The notes beneath the pieces were generated by a model, which saw nothing but the letters and a program-made list of their open reading frames with translations, was not told the DNA's origin and made no database searches. This document shows, one piece after another, positions 36,745 to 45,988 of a stretch of DNA of 64,000 nucleotides (its first letter is position 1; each line of letters opens with the position of its first letter). Source of the stretch: Alkalihalobacterium alkalinitrilicum. Its GTDB lineage: Bacteria; Bacillota; Bacilli; Bacillales; Bacillaceae_F. A program made the translations under genes and the position numbers. The stretch spans positions 1,571,958 to 1,635,957 of the forward strand of contig NZ_KV917368.1 in assembly GCF_002019605.1 (NCBI RefSeq), in the 5' to 3' direction.

Positions 36745-38667
36745 ATGGAATCTATCATTTAAGAATATCGTGAATACCAGTCTGTCATTAAGGGATATAC
36801 TCCAAAAGTTGTTTTGAGCACCGGAAGGGAATTAAAGAAGCTAACTAAGCACCTGGAAGAGCGCTCCCTAAACTTCCAATCTGTTAAACTTGTTGATCTT
36901 GAAAACTACTGTATTGAACGAACAGAAGGAAAATCTCTTGGTTACCGAAACCTTATTGTAAGCCAAATTCGTTCCTTTTTTACCTATTTAAAACAACAGG
37001 AGTACTGCTTTGAAAATCCAAGTATCCATTTATCTTACACTAATTTAGATACCCACCAAGCTCTACCTGAAGTCGCATCTTTAGAAGAAATCCAAGATTG
37101 CCTTAAAGAGTTAAGAAGACAGGTTAACTCCTTCTTAGGGAGGCGCCAGTTTGACCCCATTCGAAAGCGGAATTTAGCCTTATTCGCTCTTATGTATGCC
37201 ACTGGTATACGAGCGGGAGAAGCGGCTAATCTTCTGCTCAGTGATGTTCTTTGGGAGGAACAGGTTCTCTGTATTCGGGCTGGTAAAGGACGTAAAGACC
37301 GGCGTGTGCCCCTTGTTGGTGAGGTCCTAGAGTTACTTCAAACTTATCTAGCCACTCGTAAGGATCTTGATATGGCTTCTCCACTGTTTCTTACTTGGAG
37401 AAAAGAAGCGATGACTAACAATTTAATTGGCGTAACTTTTAAATCTTACTCTGAAATGTGGATCAAACCATTGCGACCTCATCAATTACGACATACTTGC
37501 GCCACCCACCTATTCCAACAAGGAGGAAACATTGTACATATTAAAGATTGGCTCGGTCATAAAAAAGTTACAACTACATTACATTATGCAAGGATACAAA
37601 ACCCTGAGATCGCCGCTGCACTAGAATCTCATCCAATTAATGAAGCAACAATTCCAAAACGGTCGAAACTCAAATTAGTAAAAAATTTTCGTAAAAAACC
37701 AATGACTTCCTTACGACGAAAATATACGATGACGTCACAGGCTGCCCCCCTGGTTGGGAAGTTAGCGAACCAAATTGAGGAGTTTATAAGAACGGCAATT
37801 GGCATGAAAAAATACAGTAAAGGAACAATTAAAGAATTCCGATTTAGTCTAACTCGATTCTCCGTAGGTTGTCCTAACTGCCTTGAAAATGGCATAGAAA
37901 CTTTACGTGGTCAAGACATTATTCGCTGGTTGAGCTCTCGTAGACAAGCTGGGATTTCTCAATGTACCATAGATAAAAACTTGTCTCACCTTCGGTCTTT
38001 TATTTCCTACGCCATGGAACGGGGCTGGCGGTCAGACAATCCAATGGAGGCACTAAAAATGGTACCTAAACAACCAAAAGAACAAGCTTACCTAACTGAA
38101 GATGAAATGATGAGATTACTATCTGCACCAGACCGATCTGAGCTAGAAGGATTTACTGATTATATGGCGCTTCTTGTTCTATATTCTACTGGTCTTCGTG
38201 TGGGAGAACTAAGTAATTTGAACATCGAAGACGTAGACATAAAAGAGGGCTGGGTCCATATTCGTGAAGGCAAAGGCCGTGACAGACAAATCGCCATTCC
38301 AAAAGCTGCTTTAAATGATTTCAAGCAATATCTTGGGTTGTACCGGAAGGAGAAATCTGGTCCATTCTTACTTAATTTAAAGGGAACTCGTATAAAGCCT
38401 TGGACCGTTACTAGACGTATTCGCCATTATGCAGAAGTCGCCAATATTCAAAAACCTGTAAGCCCACATACCATTCGTCATACCTTCACCGCCCACCTTA
38501 TTAAACGTGGAGGCCGGATTGAAGTCATCGCAAAAGCTTTAGGGCATAAGACATTAGCTGAAACGAGTGCCTATGCTCATGCAGATTTTGAAGATCTCAG
38601 AAAAGCAGTCAGTTTATTACGTAAAAATATACCACCTTTGTCAGGAGAGAAAAAAGATGATGAATGA
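36745..38667 (+). pseudogene. Two tyrosine recombinases fused in one frame, early stop
   Basis: ATG 36745 has AAAAGGAG upstream, but codon 6 is TAA (36760-36762). The frame then stays open to 38667 (617 codons from a TTG at 36814). Unit 1 (about 1-290) has all catalytic residues: R133 in GIRAGEAANL, K158, H223/R226 in HQLRHTCATH, H249 and Y258. Unit 2 (about 305-617) has R462 in LRVGELSNL, K488, H552/R555 in HTIRHTFTAH, H578 and Y587. An ATGACG at the junction (MTSQAAPLVG) looks like the former start of a separate second gene, so the fusion may have come from a frame change. Confidence 0.75.
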
Positions 38668-39619
38668 ATCTACGATTCAAGAGTTTCTAGAATATGCACA
38701 AATGGTTCGAGGATGTCGTCCCAAAACCGCTGAAGCTTACGCCATTGATCTAAAAGTAATGAATACTTTCTGCACTATTTACTATCCACACGTGGATAAT
38801 CCCTCTAAAGCTAAATTGGTTGTGGATTATATTCGTTATCTTCGCGTTGAGCGAAAAAATGCCTCAGCTGCGGTTGGTCGAAAGTTGGCAACTCTTTCAG
38901 CTTATATTGACTTTCTCATCCTGATGGAACTACTAGATTCAAAACAAGATCAACGTGAAAAATGGCCGAAACTACTAGATACACCAGAGCGTCTTCCAGT
39001 CGTACTTGAAAATAAAGAAATGCAGGATATTCTTTCTCAACCAGATACCACCACAATTCTTGGCCGTCGCGACCGAGCAATTCTTACATTAATTTATTCT
39101 GCCGGTTTACGCGTGAGTGAAATTTGTTCTTTGAAAGTGGTAGACGTCAATTTCACTGAAAAACAAATCCTTATTTCTGGTAAAGGGGGACGTCAACGTT
39201 ATGTGCCACTGGATTCCATCGTAGAAGAGGCTCTTGATGAGTACTTAGGATCTAGAACTAGCGAGATTCCTGAACTCTTTGGAAGCAAAAAAGGTGGTCC
39301 CCTCACTCCTCGTGCGATCCAATACATGGTTAAAAAATATGCAGAAGGAGCTAATATTGATAAGAATGTGACTCCACAGAAATTGCGGCACACTTGTGCT
39401 ACGCACCTTCTTCAAGATGGGGCTCAGTTGGTGTCCATTCAAAAATTACTTGGAAATAAAAGTTTATCTACAACTCAAATCTATTTACATATCACAATTA
39501 CTGATTTAAAAGAACTTTCAAAGCAACACCCTATGAGAAAAATGCGCACCATTATGGGGCTAAAGGGAGACCCCATCAGTTCTTTTCAGACACCTTACGG
39601 TATTCGAACAGGTACTTAA
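38657..39619 (+). CDS. Tyrosine recombinase, third of the trio
   Basis: 320 aa from the ATG at 38657 (AGGAG at 38643-38647), overlapping the fused gene by 11 bases. An N-terminal core-binding domain (about 1-95) precedes a XerD-like catalytic domain. R152 (GLRVSEICSL), K176, R244 and Y276 (STTQIYLH) are kept, but the His of HxxR is Gln241 (TPQKLRHTCATH) and the H/W position is Asn267 (LLGNKSLSTTQ). Either this member has a structural role or it is degenerate. Confidence 0.85.
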   Translation: MMNESTIQEFLEYAQMVRGCRPKTAEAYAIDLKVMNTFCTIYYPHVDNPSKAKLVVDYIRYLRVERKNASAAVGRKLATLSAYIDFLILMELLDSKQDQREKWPKLLDTPERLPVVLENKEMQDILSQPDTTTILGRRDRAILTLIYSAGLRVSEICSLKVVDVNFTEKQILISGKGGRQRYVPLDSIVEEALDEYLGSRTSEIPELFGSKKGGPLTPRAIQYMVKKYAEGANIDKNVTPQKLRHTCATHLLQDGAQLVSIQKLLGNKSLSTTQIYLHITITDLKELSKQHPMRKMRTIMGLKGDPISSFQTPYGIRTGT

Positions 39620-40136
39620 CAAAATAAATAGTAATCATGCGATAGAGTTAGTATTTAACAGTATTTTAGTAGTTTTTTCACCTTAAAGGTTGTATTTGGC
39701 CCTAAATTAATGTCGCTAAATCTTTCTAAGTCCATGTCTATCACCCATCTGTACCCTTCCTCTATATATGCCCTCGCTTCCTTTACAGCGTCATGGGCTC
39801 TTCTTCTTGGTCTGAAACCATAACTATGTTTAGAAAAGGTTGGATCATAAATCGGGGTTAAGACTTGGGCAATCGCTTGTTGGATGAGACGATCGGTCAC
39901 GGTAGGAATGCCTAGTAACCTTATGCCACCATTCGGTTTCGGGATTGCGACCCGCCTGACTGGCATAGGCTCGTAGGTTCCGTCTTTAATTGATTTCGGA
40001 TGTGGTCCCAGTTAAGTAGAAGATGTGCTCGTAGGGATTTTACAGGCATTTCATCTACACCGTGCTTACCCTTATTCTTTTCGACCCGCTTTAGAGCCGA
40101 AATCAGATTGTCCCGTGACAACAGTTGTTTCATCAT

Positions 40137-40688
40137 TTCGATACATCCTCTCGCGTGAATGGCCGTTCTATTTGTGCCATTGTTTATTCCACCCTCTTAA
40201 AGTCCCCCACGGGATTCACCGTTTCCTCCTTTAAGTAAGTCCAATTTGGATTGTCTGTATCATCATAAACAATGAACGCCTAGCGTACATTCTTCCTAAA
40301 TGTTCGGCCCTTCCTCGACTATCTTAAGCTAGTCGAGTACTATGACCTCTGCTGACTTCTGACTGTTCAGCTATTTATCGCTAAATAGGTTACCGAGTGT
40401 GCTCGGCTTATCAGTCAGACCTCCCCAGGTAAGAGTACAATCTTTCCTTCCATCTATCTGCTTCATTTACTCTGTATCACCTTTGGCAGAAAGGACTTTG
40501 TCTTGTTTAGCAGACTCACCCAATGATACCTAGCCTTATATGAAGTTCGTGTTCCTCAGACCGGAAGTTTGCCGCTCGCTTCCTTCAGATCCTGCGTCAC
40601 CACAGGCACCCTTGCGTTAAGCTACTGCTACTTCTGCCTTCACAGTTCGGGACTTTCACCCTATAAATTGCACCCATGCTGGGCGCAC
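40137..40688 (-). ncRNA. Group II intron 5' RNA (domains I-IV)
   Basis: About 550 non-coding bases start at GTGCGCCC and lead to the reverse transcriptase ATG at 40136. Stable hairpins are frequent, for example CCTCGACTATC...GATAGTCGAGG-type pairing near 40313-40336. This is the ribozyme part before the ORF in domain IV. A ribosome site (GAGAGGATG) is just before the ATG. Confidence 0.75.
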
Positions 40689-40720
40689 TAAAAAAAGCAC
40701 TCAAATAATGAGTGCTTTTG
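40689..40720 (-). terminator. Terminator of the GGDEF gene / intron homing site
   Basis: On the minus strand GCACTCA-N5-TGAGTGC is followed by TTTTTTTA and then the intron. It ends transcription of the diguanylate cyclase gene 4-30 bases after its stop and served as the intron insertion point. Confidence 0.85.
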
Positions 40721-40723
40721 ACG

Positions 40724-41911
40724 CTATCCTTTAGTGTATGTCTCTTTTATTTTTGAAACAGATCCAATAATTTTCTCAAAAATACCTATTTTTTTAGATT
40801 GATAGTTATTTAACTCCGTAGTATAAAATTGATAATTTCCTTTACCTTTTTCTTTTGCATAATACATAGCCTTGTCAGCATTTTGGACAAGCGTTTCAAT
40901 ATCCTCGCCATCTTCTGGATATATACTTATACCAATACTTGGTGAAACTTTCGCTTCCTTCTCATGAATCGCATAAGGCTCGGAAACTACTGATAATATT
41001 CTTTCAGAAATAACGATAATTTCTTCCTCACTCGTTTCTTCGAAAACAATAATAAATTCATCTCCACCCAGTCGCCCTGTTAAATCTTCTTCTCTAACAC
41101 AGCTATTGAGTCTAATAGCTACTTCTTTTAACAAGAAGTCCCCACCTTCATGGCCTAATGTGTCATTTACCTTTTTAAAGCCATCTAAATCTATAAACAT
41201 GATGCTTAGATTATGATGATGACGCTTCGATCTCGCTAAAGCTTTTCTTAAATGTTTATAGATTAACTTCCGATTGGGAAGGTCTGTTAATTCATCATAG
41301 TACGCTATTTGCCTTAAATATTCTTCTAACTGCTTTCGATCCGTTATGTCAGTAATCATACCATCTACTTTCATAATATGGTTCGACATGTCTAAATGAG
41401 GCATCGTTGAAACTTCAATCCAACGTTGACGGTTGTGTTTATCCATAATATGATATTGATTTTTCATTCTTTTTTTTGTAAATAAATGTTCGCTAAATTT
41501 CGGACCTTCTTCCTCGATAGATGTTACAACCTCTTCTAACAATCCTGCATTTTTACTGTAATCTTCTTGAGGATAAGGAAAAATAACTTCTATTCCTTTA
41601 GTAATAAACAACTCACTTTTTGAACCATTATAAGAGAAAAACGTTTGATTAAAATCTTTCAATAGTTCATTAAGATGTTCGTTCTCTTGTCGGAGTTGAT
41701 GAAACTCCTTTTCAGTTTTGTGTCTTTCTTCTTCTAATTTCTCATTTTGTTTTACAAAGAGACGATATTGTCTGTTTAAAAAAAGGAAGGGGATTAGTAG
41801 AGCGATCAAAAGGAAAATTTGATAAGGTACGGATATTACATAATATATGATCAAAAACATCCCTATGCAAAAAAGGATATATGCGGTAATCTTCTTACTT
41901 CCTATAATCAA
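40724..41911 (-). CDS. Membrane diguanylate cyclase, PAS-GGDEF
   Basis: 395 aa. Two N-terminal membrane segments (about 8-28 and 30-45) are followed by a coiled coil (52-90), a PAS-like domain (about 95-195) and a GGDEF domain (about 205-370). The active site is intact (GRLGGDEFIIVFEE; FIDLDGFKKVND). An inhibitory I-site is also present, since RxxD (REED) lies five residues before GGDEF. It should make c-di-GMP and be product-inhibited. It is monocistronic with its own terminator. Confidence 0.92.
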   Translation of the reverse strand: MIIGSKKITAYILFCIGMFLIIYYVISVPYQIFLLIALLIPFLFLNRQYRLFVKQNEKLEEERHKTEKEFHQLRQENEHLNELLKDFNQTFFSYNGSKSELFITKGIEVIFPYPQEDYSKNAGLLEEVVTSIEEEGPKFSEHLFTKKRMKNQYHIMDKHNRQRWIEVSTMPHLDMSNHIMKVDGMITDITDRKQLEEYLRQIAYYDELTDLPNRKLIYKHLRKALARSKRHHHNLSIMFIDLDGFKKVNDTLGHEGGDFLLKEVAIRLNSCVREEDLTGRLGGDEFIIVFEETSEEEIIVISERILSVVSEPYAIHEKEAKVSPSIGISIYPEDGEDIETLVQNADKAMYYAKEKGKGNYQFYTTELNNYQSKKIGIFEKIIGSVSKIKETYTKG

Positions 41912-42207
41912 AGTATCACTCCAATTTATAATAAGGCTCGTATTGTAGAAGGGGAAACAACGCTGAAAGTTTTAATAGCTAAAAGAGCCATTTTGTAGAC
42001 GATTACTATGACTTCCATTATAACAAATTTTGATGAAAATTGAATGATTTTGTCGAATTTTCACCATTACTATTTTCAGATATACTGGAAACGAAAGTTA
42101 TGTAGGAAATTCTACTAATGCGTTTCCTAAAAAGAAAATATAGTAAAAGTAACATCTACAATGAGCCGTTATCCTCTATATCCAATAATAACCTGACCTA
42201 GCTAAAA

Positions 42208-42239
42208 AACCCCAATTCACTTTAAAGTGAATTGGGGTT
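42208..42239. terminator. Terminator of the FrnE-like gene
   Basis: AACCCCAATTCACTTT pairs with AAAGTGAATTGGGGTT, a perfect stem with A/T flanks. The interval 41912-42207 shows no gene. Confidence 0.85.
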
Positions 42240-42245
42240 AAATTA

Positions 42246-42959
42246 TTATGATTCACAATGATCATCTGTGCACATAGCTCCTTGATGATTAGCTGTTGAA
42301 ATTGGTTTTAACACTACTTCCTCGTTTTCTTCTTCCCAAACTTTTTGCAATGCGTTTAAGAATGTTTCAGTTGGCTGTGCACCTGATATTGCATATTTTT
42401 CATTGATAACAAAAAACGGTACTCCTTGAACACCAATATCTTTCGCTCTAAATTGGTCAGCCCGTACTTCTTCTTCATAAGCATTCCCTTTTAACACTTC
42501 CTCGACTTCTTGTCGGTTTAGGCCAGTAATTACTGCAAGATCAGCTAATGTCTCATGGTCACCGATATGTTTCGCTTCAATAAAATGCGCTCTTAACAAA
42601 GTCTCTGTAACCGCTTTGTCTTTTCCTTGTTTTTCAGCAAACTTTGCGATTCGATGGGCATCTAAGGTATTCGTCCGTATCATCGAATCAAAATCGAAGT
42701 CTAATCCTACCGATTTAGCTTGTGCTGCTACACCTTCAGTCATCTTTTTGGTTTCTTCTATTGACATACCATACTTCTTTGATAAATTTTCATATACTGA
42801 CCCTGTTGTATCACGCTGAGCATGAGGATCTAATTCAAAGCTTTTAAATTCAATTTTCACCTGATCTTTTTGCGGAAATTTTTCTAATGCACTTTCTAGC
42901 CGTCTCTTTCCAATATAACAAAATGGACAAACGTAATCTGACCATACTTCTATTTTCAT
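42246..42959 (-). CDS. DsbA-family thiol oxidoreductase, FrnE-like
   Basis: 237 aa, with thioredoxin fold and helical insert. The redox site is CPFC (WSDYVCPFCYIGKRRLE), and the cis-Pro loop is GVQGVPFFVINEKYAISGAQ. No signal peptide, so cytosolic like other FrnE proteins. The extra C-terminal pair CTDDHC is notable. It is likely to act in disulfide handling or resistance to oxidants. Confidence 0.9.
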   Translation of the reverse strand: MKIEVWSDYVCPFCYIGKRRLESALEKFPQKDQVKIEFKSFELDPHAQRDTTGSVYENLSKKYGMSIEETKKMTEGVAAQAKSVGLDFDFDSMIRTNTLDAHRIAKFAEKQGKDKAVTETLLRAHFIEAKHIGDHETLADLAVITGLNRQEVEEVLKGNAYEEEVRADQFRAKDIGVQGVPFFVINEKYAISGAQPTETFLNALQKVWEEENEEVVLKPISTANHQGAMCTDDHCES

Positions 42960-43039
42960 TATAACACCTCATTTATATCACTTTCTAAAAAGGATATCAT
43001 ACATTGATTGAAAAACTGTTAAATGTGCTCAATGTTTTC

Positions 43040-44515
43040 TTAAAAATTTACTAAAGTTGTGACAATTTGATCTTCAAGTTTTTTTCCGTTCTTATTTTCC
43101 ATCATATTATTAATCACTATCGAAAAGATAAGAGTTTCCCCACTTTTCGTTTCAACATAACCAGAAATTGAACTAACTGTTGCTAGCGTTCCTGTTTTCG
43201 CTTTTACTCTTCCATCTGTATCTTTCATACGATTTTTAAGCGTTCCTCCGACCATTTTATTACTAACACCAGCAACAGGAAGAGAATGTAAAAATGTCGT
43301 AAACCACTTTTCCTTTTGGATGGAATATAAAAGTAGCGAAATCTCATTAGTAGGAATTAAATTAACGTGGGATATTCCAGAACCATCTCTTAGTATAATC
43401 GTTTCAGTATTAACTCCATACTGAGCGAGAGCTTCTTTGGTAACTTCCAATCCATTTTCCCAATTTCCATCGCCTTTCACTACTTTGCCGATTTCTTTCA
43501 TTAATGTATCACCATGTCCATTATTGCTTAGTTTCATAAAAGGAATAAGTAACTTAAATAAAGGAACAGATTTATGGGATGTAAGAATACTGGTATCTTC
43601 AGGAGTGATACCACGTGATTTATCTCCAAGTAATTTTATTCCATTATCTTTTAACGATTGCTGAAATAAATGTAACGCATATTCGGTCGGTTCCCATACT
43701 GCAACCTTTACGATGAATTTCGTTGCGCTAATCGGAATCTGTCCATCTACGATGACCCGATTTGTACAATGTTCACGTGTCACAACAATATCTTCAATTT
43801 CCTCACTAGAAACCGTTTTTATGTTATTAATAATTTCAAAATAGTTGTTGTTTGGGTGTACTGTAATAGAGGCTTTCTGATCCATTTGCCTCGCTGGTAC
43901 AATTTCTACCTTAACTGTGCCAGCATCGTAGTCTTTATCCGAAGATACAGTTAAAGCAGATATTGGTGAACCGTACCTCATTGTTTCATCACTCCATGGC
44001 AAATCGATTGAATAACGTACATTGTCATACCATGTATCATCACCAATTAAATCTCCTCGGATGATTTTCACACCTATCTTTTGCAATTGCTTTGCCATTT
44101 CGTCCATATCCGTTGGTAAAAGAGTTACATCGCCTTTCCCTCTAATATACAAATTTCCGTTTAAAATTCCCCATCTCACCTTACCATCGGTGAGTAGCTC
44201 AGTTTTAAAACGATAATCCTCACCTAAAATATTTAGTGCTGCTACAGCTGTAAGGATCTTCAGATTAGAAGCTGGTTTCAATCTAATGTTACCATTATAG
44301 TCATAAATAACTTCCCCAGTTGATCCTGAGCGGATGCTCACACTTGCCAAAGCACCATCTAAACTAGGATTTTCCAATAAAATTTGATCGATTTCTTTGA
44401 TTAACCATTGCTTTCGATCACTTCCCTTGACGATATGATCTGTATGTAAATAAAAAGAAAAGAGAAATAAAAAAATAGTTATCGAAAAACAAATCCAAGC
44501 TTTCGTTTGTTTCAC
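43040..44515 (-). CDS. D-alanyl-D-alanine carboxypeptidase (S13, PBP4/DacC type)
   Basis: 491 aa from a GTG behind GGGGGGTGA. An N-terminal membrane helix/signal (about 6-24) exports the enzyme. The penicillin-binding motifs are Ser83-x-x-Lys86 in PASNLKIL, the SGISHVN segment (SxN motif), and KTG in VKAKTGTLATVS. It trims or cleaves peptidoglycan side chains in the cell wall. Length fits DacC (about 490). Single gene. Confidence 0.92.
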   Translation of the reverse strand: MKQTKAWICFSITIFLFLFSFYLHTDHIVKGSDRKQWLIKEIDQILLENPSLDGALASVSIRSGSTGEVIYDYNGNIRLKPASNLKILTAVAALNILGEDYRFKTELLTDGKVRWGILNGNLYIRGKGDVTLLPTDMDEMAKQLQKIGVKIIRGDLIGDDTWYDNVRYSIDLPWSDETMRYGSPISALTVSSDKDYDAGTVKVEIVPARQMDQKASITVHPNNNYFEIINNIKTVSSEEIEDIVVTREHCTNRVIVDGQIPISATKFIVKVAVWEPTEYALHLFQQSLKDNGIKLLGDKSRGITPEDTSILTSHKSVPLFKLLIPFMKLSNNGHGDTLMKEIGKVVKGDGNWENGLEVTKEALAQYGVNTETIILRDGSGISHVNLIPTNEISLLLYSIQKEKWFTTFLHSLPVAGVSNKMVGGTLKNRMKDTDGRVKAKTGTLATVSSISGYVETKSGETLIFSIVINNMMENKNGKKLEDQIVTTLVNF

Positions 44516-44663
44516 CGATTCACCCCCCTTTGGTTTCTCATTTTTCGTATTTTTTCTTATTTTAATAAATTCATGTAAAAAATTGAAACGAACTTGTCAT
44601 TCAAATAAATACAAAGAATAAAGGGTAAATTACGCTTAAATAATTTTTTGTGAGGTGTTTAGC

Positions 44664-44936
44664 GTGGAACCTAACGAATTAAGGGATCATATTACCGTAG
44701 AAGACGAACATGGAAATGAAATGGATTATTCTGTTGAGGCTTTGTTTGATATGTCTGATCATACATATGCTCTTTTATCTTCAGAACAAGATACCGTTCT
44801 AATGCGAGTAGAGGATCATGAAGGGGAACAACATCTAGTAGGAATAACAGATACAGAAGAACGTGAAGCCATTTTAAGTGCATATGAAATTGCAGTTGAA
44901 GCCAACCCAGCAGAGGATGTTAATGATTTTTACTAA
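44664..44936 (+). CDS. DUF1292 protein
   Basis: 90 aa from a GTG at 44664 with GAGGTG upstream. It is very acidic (EDEHGNEMDYSVEALFDM, VEDHEGEQHLVGI), the pattern of DUF1292 (YrzB-like) proteins of Bacillota. No function is established. A terminator follows. Confidence 0.85.
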   Translation: MEPNELRDHITVEDEHGNEMDYSVEALFDMSDHTYALLSSEQDTVLMRVEDHEGEQHLVGITDTEEREAILSAYEIAVEANPAEDVNDFY

Positions 44937-44955
44937 GAGTAAATCAATGAACAGT

Positions 44956-44999
44956 TACTCCAACGGTTTGTTTTTTAGAACAGTCGATGGAGTTTTTTA
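44956..44999 (+). terminator. Terminator after the DUF1292 gene
   Basis: ACTCCAACG pairs with CGATGGAGT (one mismatch), followed by TTTTT. Confidence 0.75.
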
Positions 45000-45087
45000 A
45001 TATTAACCTAATTTACACCTCCCAGTTTTTTGTTCACATGAAAAAATATCATCTAACTCATACTAGATGAAGGAGGTAATCTAGCTG

Positions 45088-45978
45088 ATGAGATATACTT
45101 TTTTTACATTACTTTTAATATTTATGCAAATTATTAACGTCCATAATAATTTAACAATAACACTAGACGACCAAGTGATTGCCACTGTAAATCGTTCAGA
45201 TTTTACAACAGCTGTTTTTGAAGGGTTAGTTCTAAACGAAGAGAAATTTGATGCGTTCTTAAATAGAATTGATCAGCAAGTTTCCAGGGATCCCATAAAT
45301 GCAACAATCGACCCACACGGGAAATTAGTACCTGAACAACATGGGTATGAACTAGATCGAAAAAGCTTCATCGAATCTTTTTACGCGTATTTTTATAACA
45401 ATTCTTCAGCAGAAATTGAAGTACCAAGAATAATTACATATCCTAAGGTCGACAGTGAATTACTACTAAACCTGCGTACGAAACAAGTCGGTCAATACAT
45501 TACTTATTTTAATAAATTTAACAAAGAACGTGCGCATAATATATCTCTCGCAGTAGACGCCATCAATAACCATGTCGTTTTTCCTGGCGAAACGTTTTCA
45601 TTTAACAAAGTTGTTGGAAATCGAACCGTTGAAAAGGGATATCTACCTGCTCCAATCATTGTAAGAGGGGAATTAACAGATGGGATCGGTGGTGGGATTT
45701 GCCAAGTATCCTCTACCCTTTTTAATGCCGTCGACCAAGTAGGAGTAGAAATTGTTCAGCGCTACTCCCACAGTCGCCGTGTCCGGTATGTGCCGCCTGG
45801 ACGTGATGCTACAGTCAGTTGGTATGGTCCTGACTTTAAGTTTAAAAACAACTATAATCAACCAATTCTTATCCAAGCAAGACTCTATGGAGGATCAGTT
45901 ATTATTCGAGTTTTCTCTTCAGAGACCTTTATTAAGACAAAAAGTGAATCGTTAGAAAAGGCTACTAGCTTGTTCTAA
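45088..45978 (+). CDS. VanW-family exported protein
   Basis: 296 aa with an N-terminal signal or anchor (MRYTFFTLLLIFMQIINVH) after GGAGG. Residues 150-285 form the VanW domain (FPGETFSFNKVVGNRT; GIGGGICQVSSTLFNA; YVPPGRDATVSWYGPDFKF). The preceding part resembles the small extracellular domain in YoaR-type proteins. It probably sits at the cell wall. Despite the family name, there is no evidence of vancomycin resistance. Confidence 0.88.
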   Translation: MRYTFFTLLLIFMQIINVHNNLTITLDDQVIATVNRSDFTTAVFEGLVLNEEKFDAFLNRIDQQVSRDPINATIDPHGKLVPEQHGYELDRKSFIESFYAYFYNNSSAEIEVPRIITYPKVDSELLLNLRTKQVGQYITYFNKFNKERAHNISLAVDAINNHVVFPGETFSFNKVVGNRTVEKGYLPAPIIVRGELTDGIGGGICQVSSTLFNAVDQVGVEIVQRYSHSRRVRYVPPGRDATVSWYGPDFKFKNNYNQPILIQARLYGGSVIIRVFSSETFIKTKSESLEKATSLF

Positions 45979-45988
45979 TAACCCTTTA

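Larger units (their letters stand above)
36663..39720 (+). mobile_element. RIT-like element (tyrosine recombinases in trio)
   Basis: 3,058 bp inserted in the intron reverse transcriptase gene. The ends are imperfect inverted repeats: TTTAGCGATATAAGATAG at 36663 and, on the complement from 39720, TTTAGCGACATTAATTTAG. The flanks are TCTCTC (36657-36662) and TCTTTC (39721-39726); the uninterrupted gene needs only one such hexamer. Three recombinase units lie in tandem on the plus strand. Size, gene content and lack of a DDE transposase fit the Recombinase-In-Trio class. Confidence 0.8.
35805..40136 (-). pseudogene. ltrA: Group II intron reverse transcriptase/maturase, split by insertion
   Basis: The N-terminal part (40136 to 39721) starts MMKQLLSRDNLISALKRVEK and carries VAIPKPNGGIRLLGIPTV and YGFRPRRRAHDAV; one base is missing near 39985 (AAGAC for AAGGAC), shifting frame. 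It breaks at DMDLERF. The C-terminal part (36662 to 35805) resumes KERFFDTVHHDKL and has the catalytic RYADDALIF, the GTPQGGNLSPLL motif and a maturase domain (VIFGWVNYFRIANMK). Joined, it makes about 425 aa without an endonuclease domain. Between the halves lies the recombinase element. Confidence 0.88.
35722..40688 (-). mobile_element. Group IIC-type intron interrupted by a RIT-like element
   Basis: On the minus strand the intron begins GTGCGCCC (40688-40681), directly after the hairpin-plus-T terminator of the GGDEF gene. That is the classic site choice of bacterial class C introns. It ends after domain V/VI (about 35800-35722). Removing the 3,058-bp insert leaves about 1.9 kb, the usual size. 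The encoded reverse transcriptase has no endonuclease domain, also as in class C. The exact 3' boundary is approximate. Confidence 0.8.

Noticed and set aside
36814-38667. Reading the fused recombinase as a proven new enzyme class
   Set aside because: The buried ATG and the early stop make a frame change in ordinary RIT genes at least as likely.
45088-45978. Vancomycin resistance
   Set aside because: A VanW domain alone does not give resistance, and there is no vanHAX-like gene in the window.
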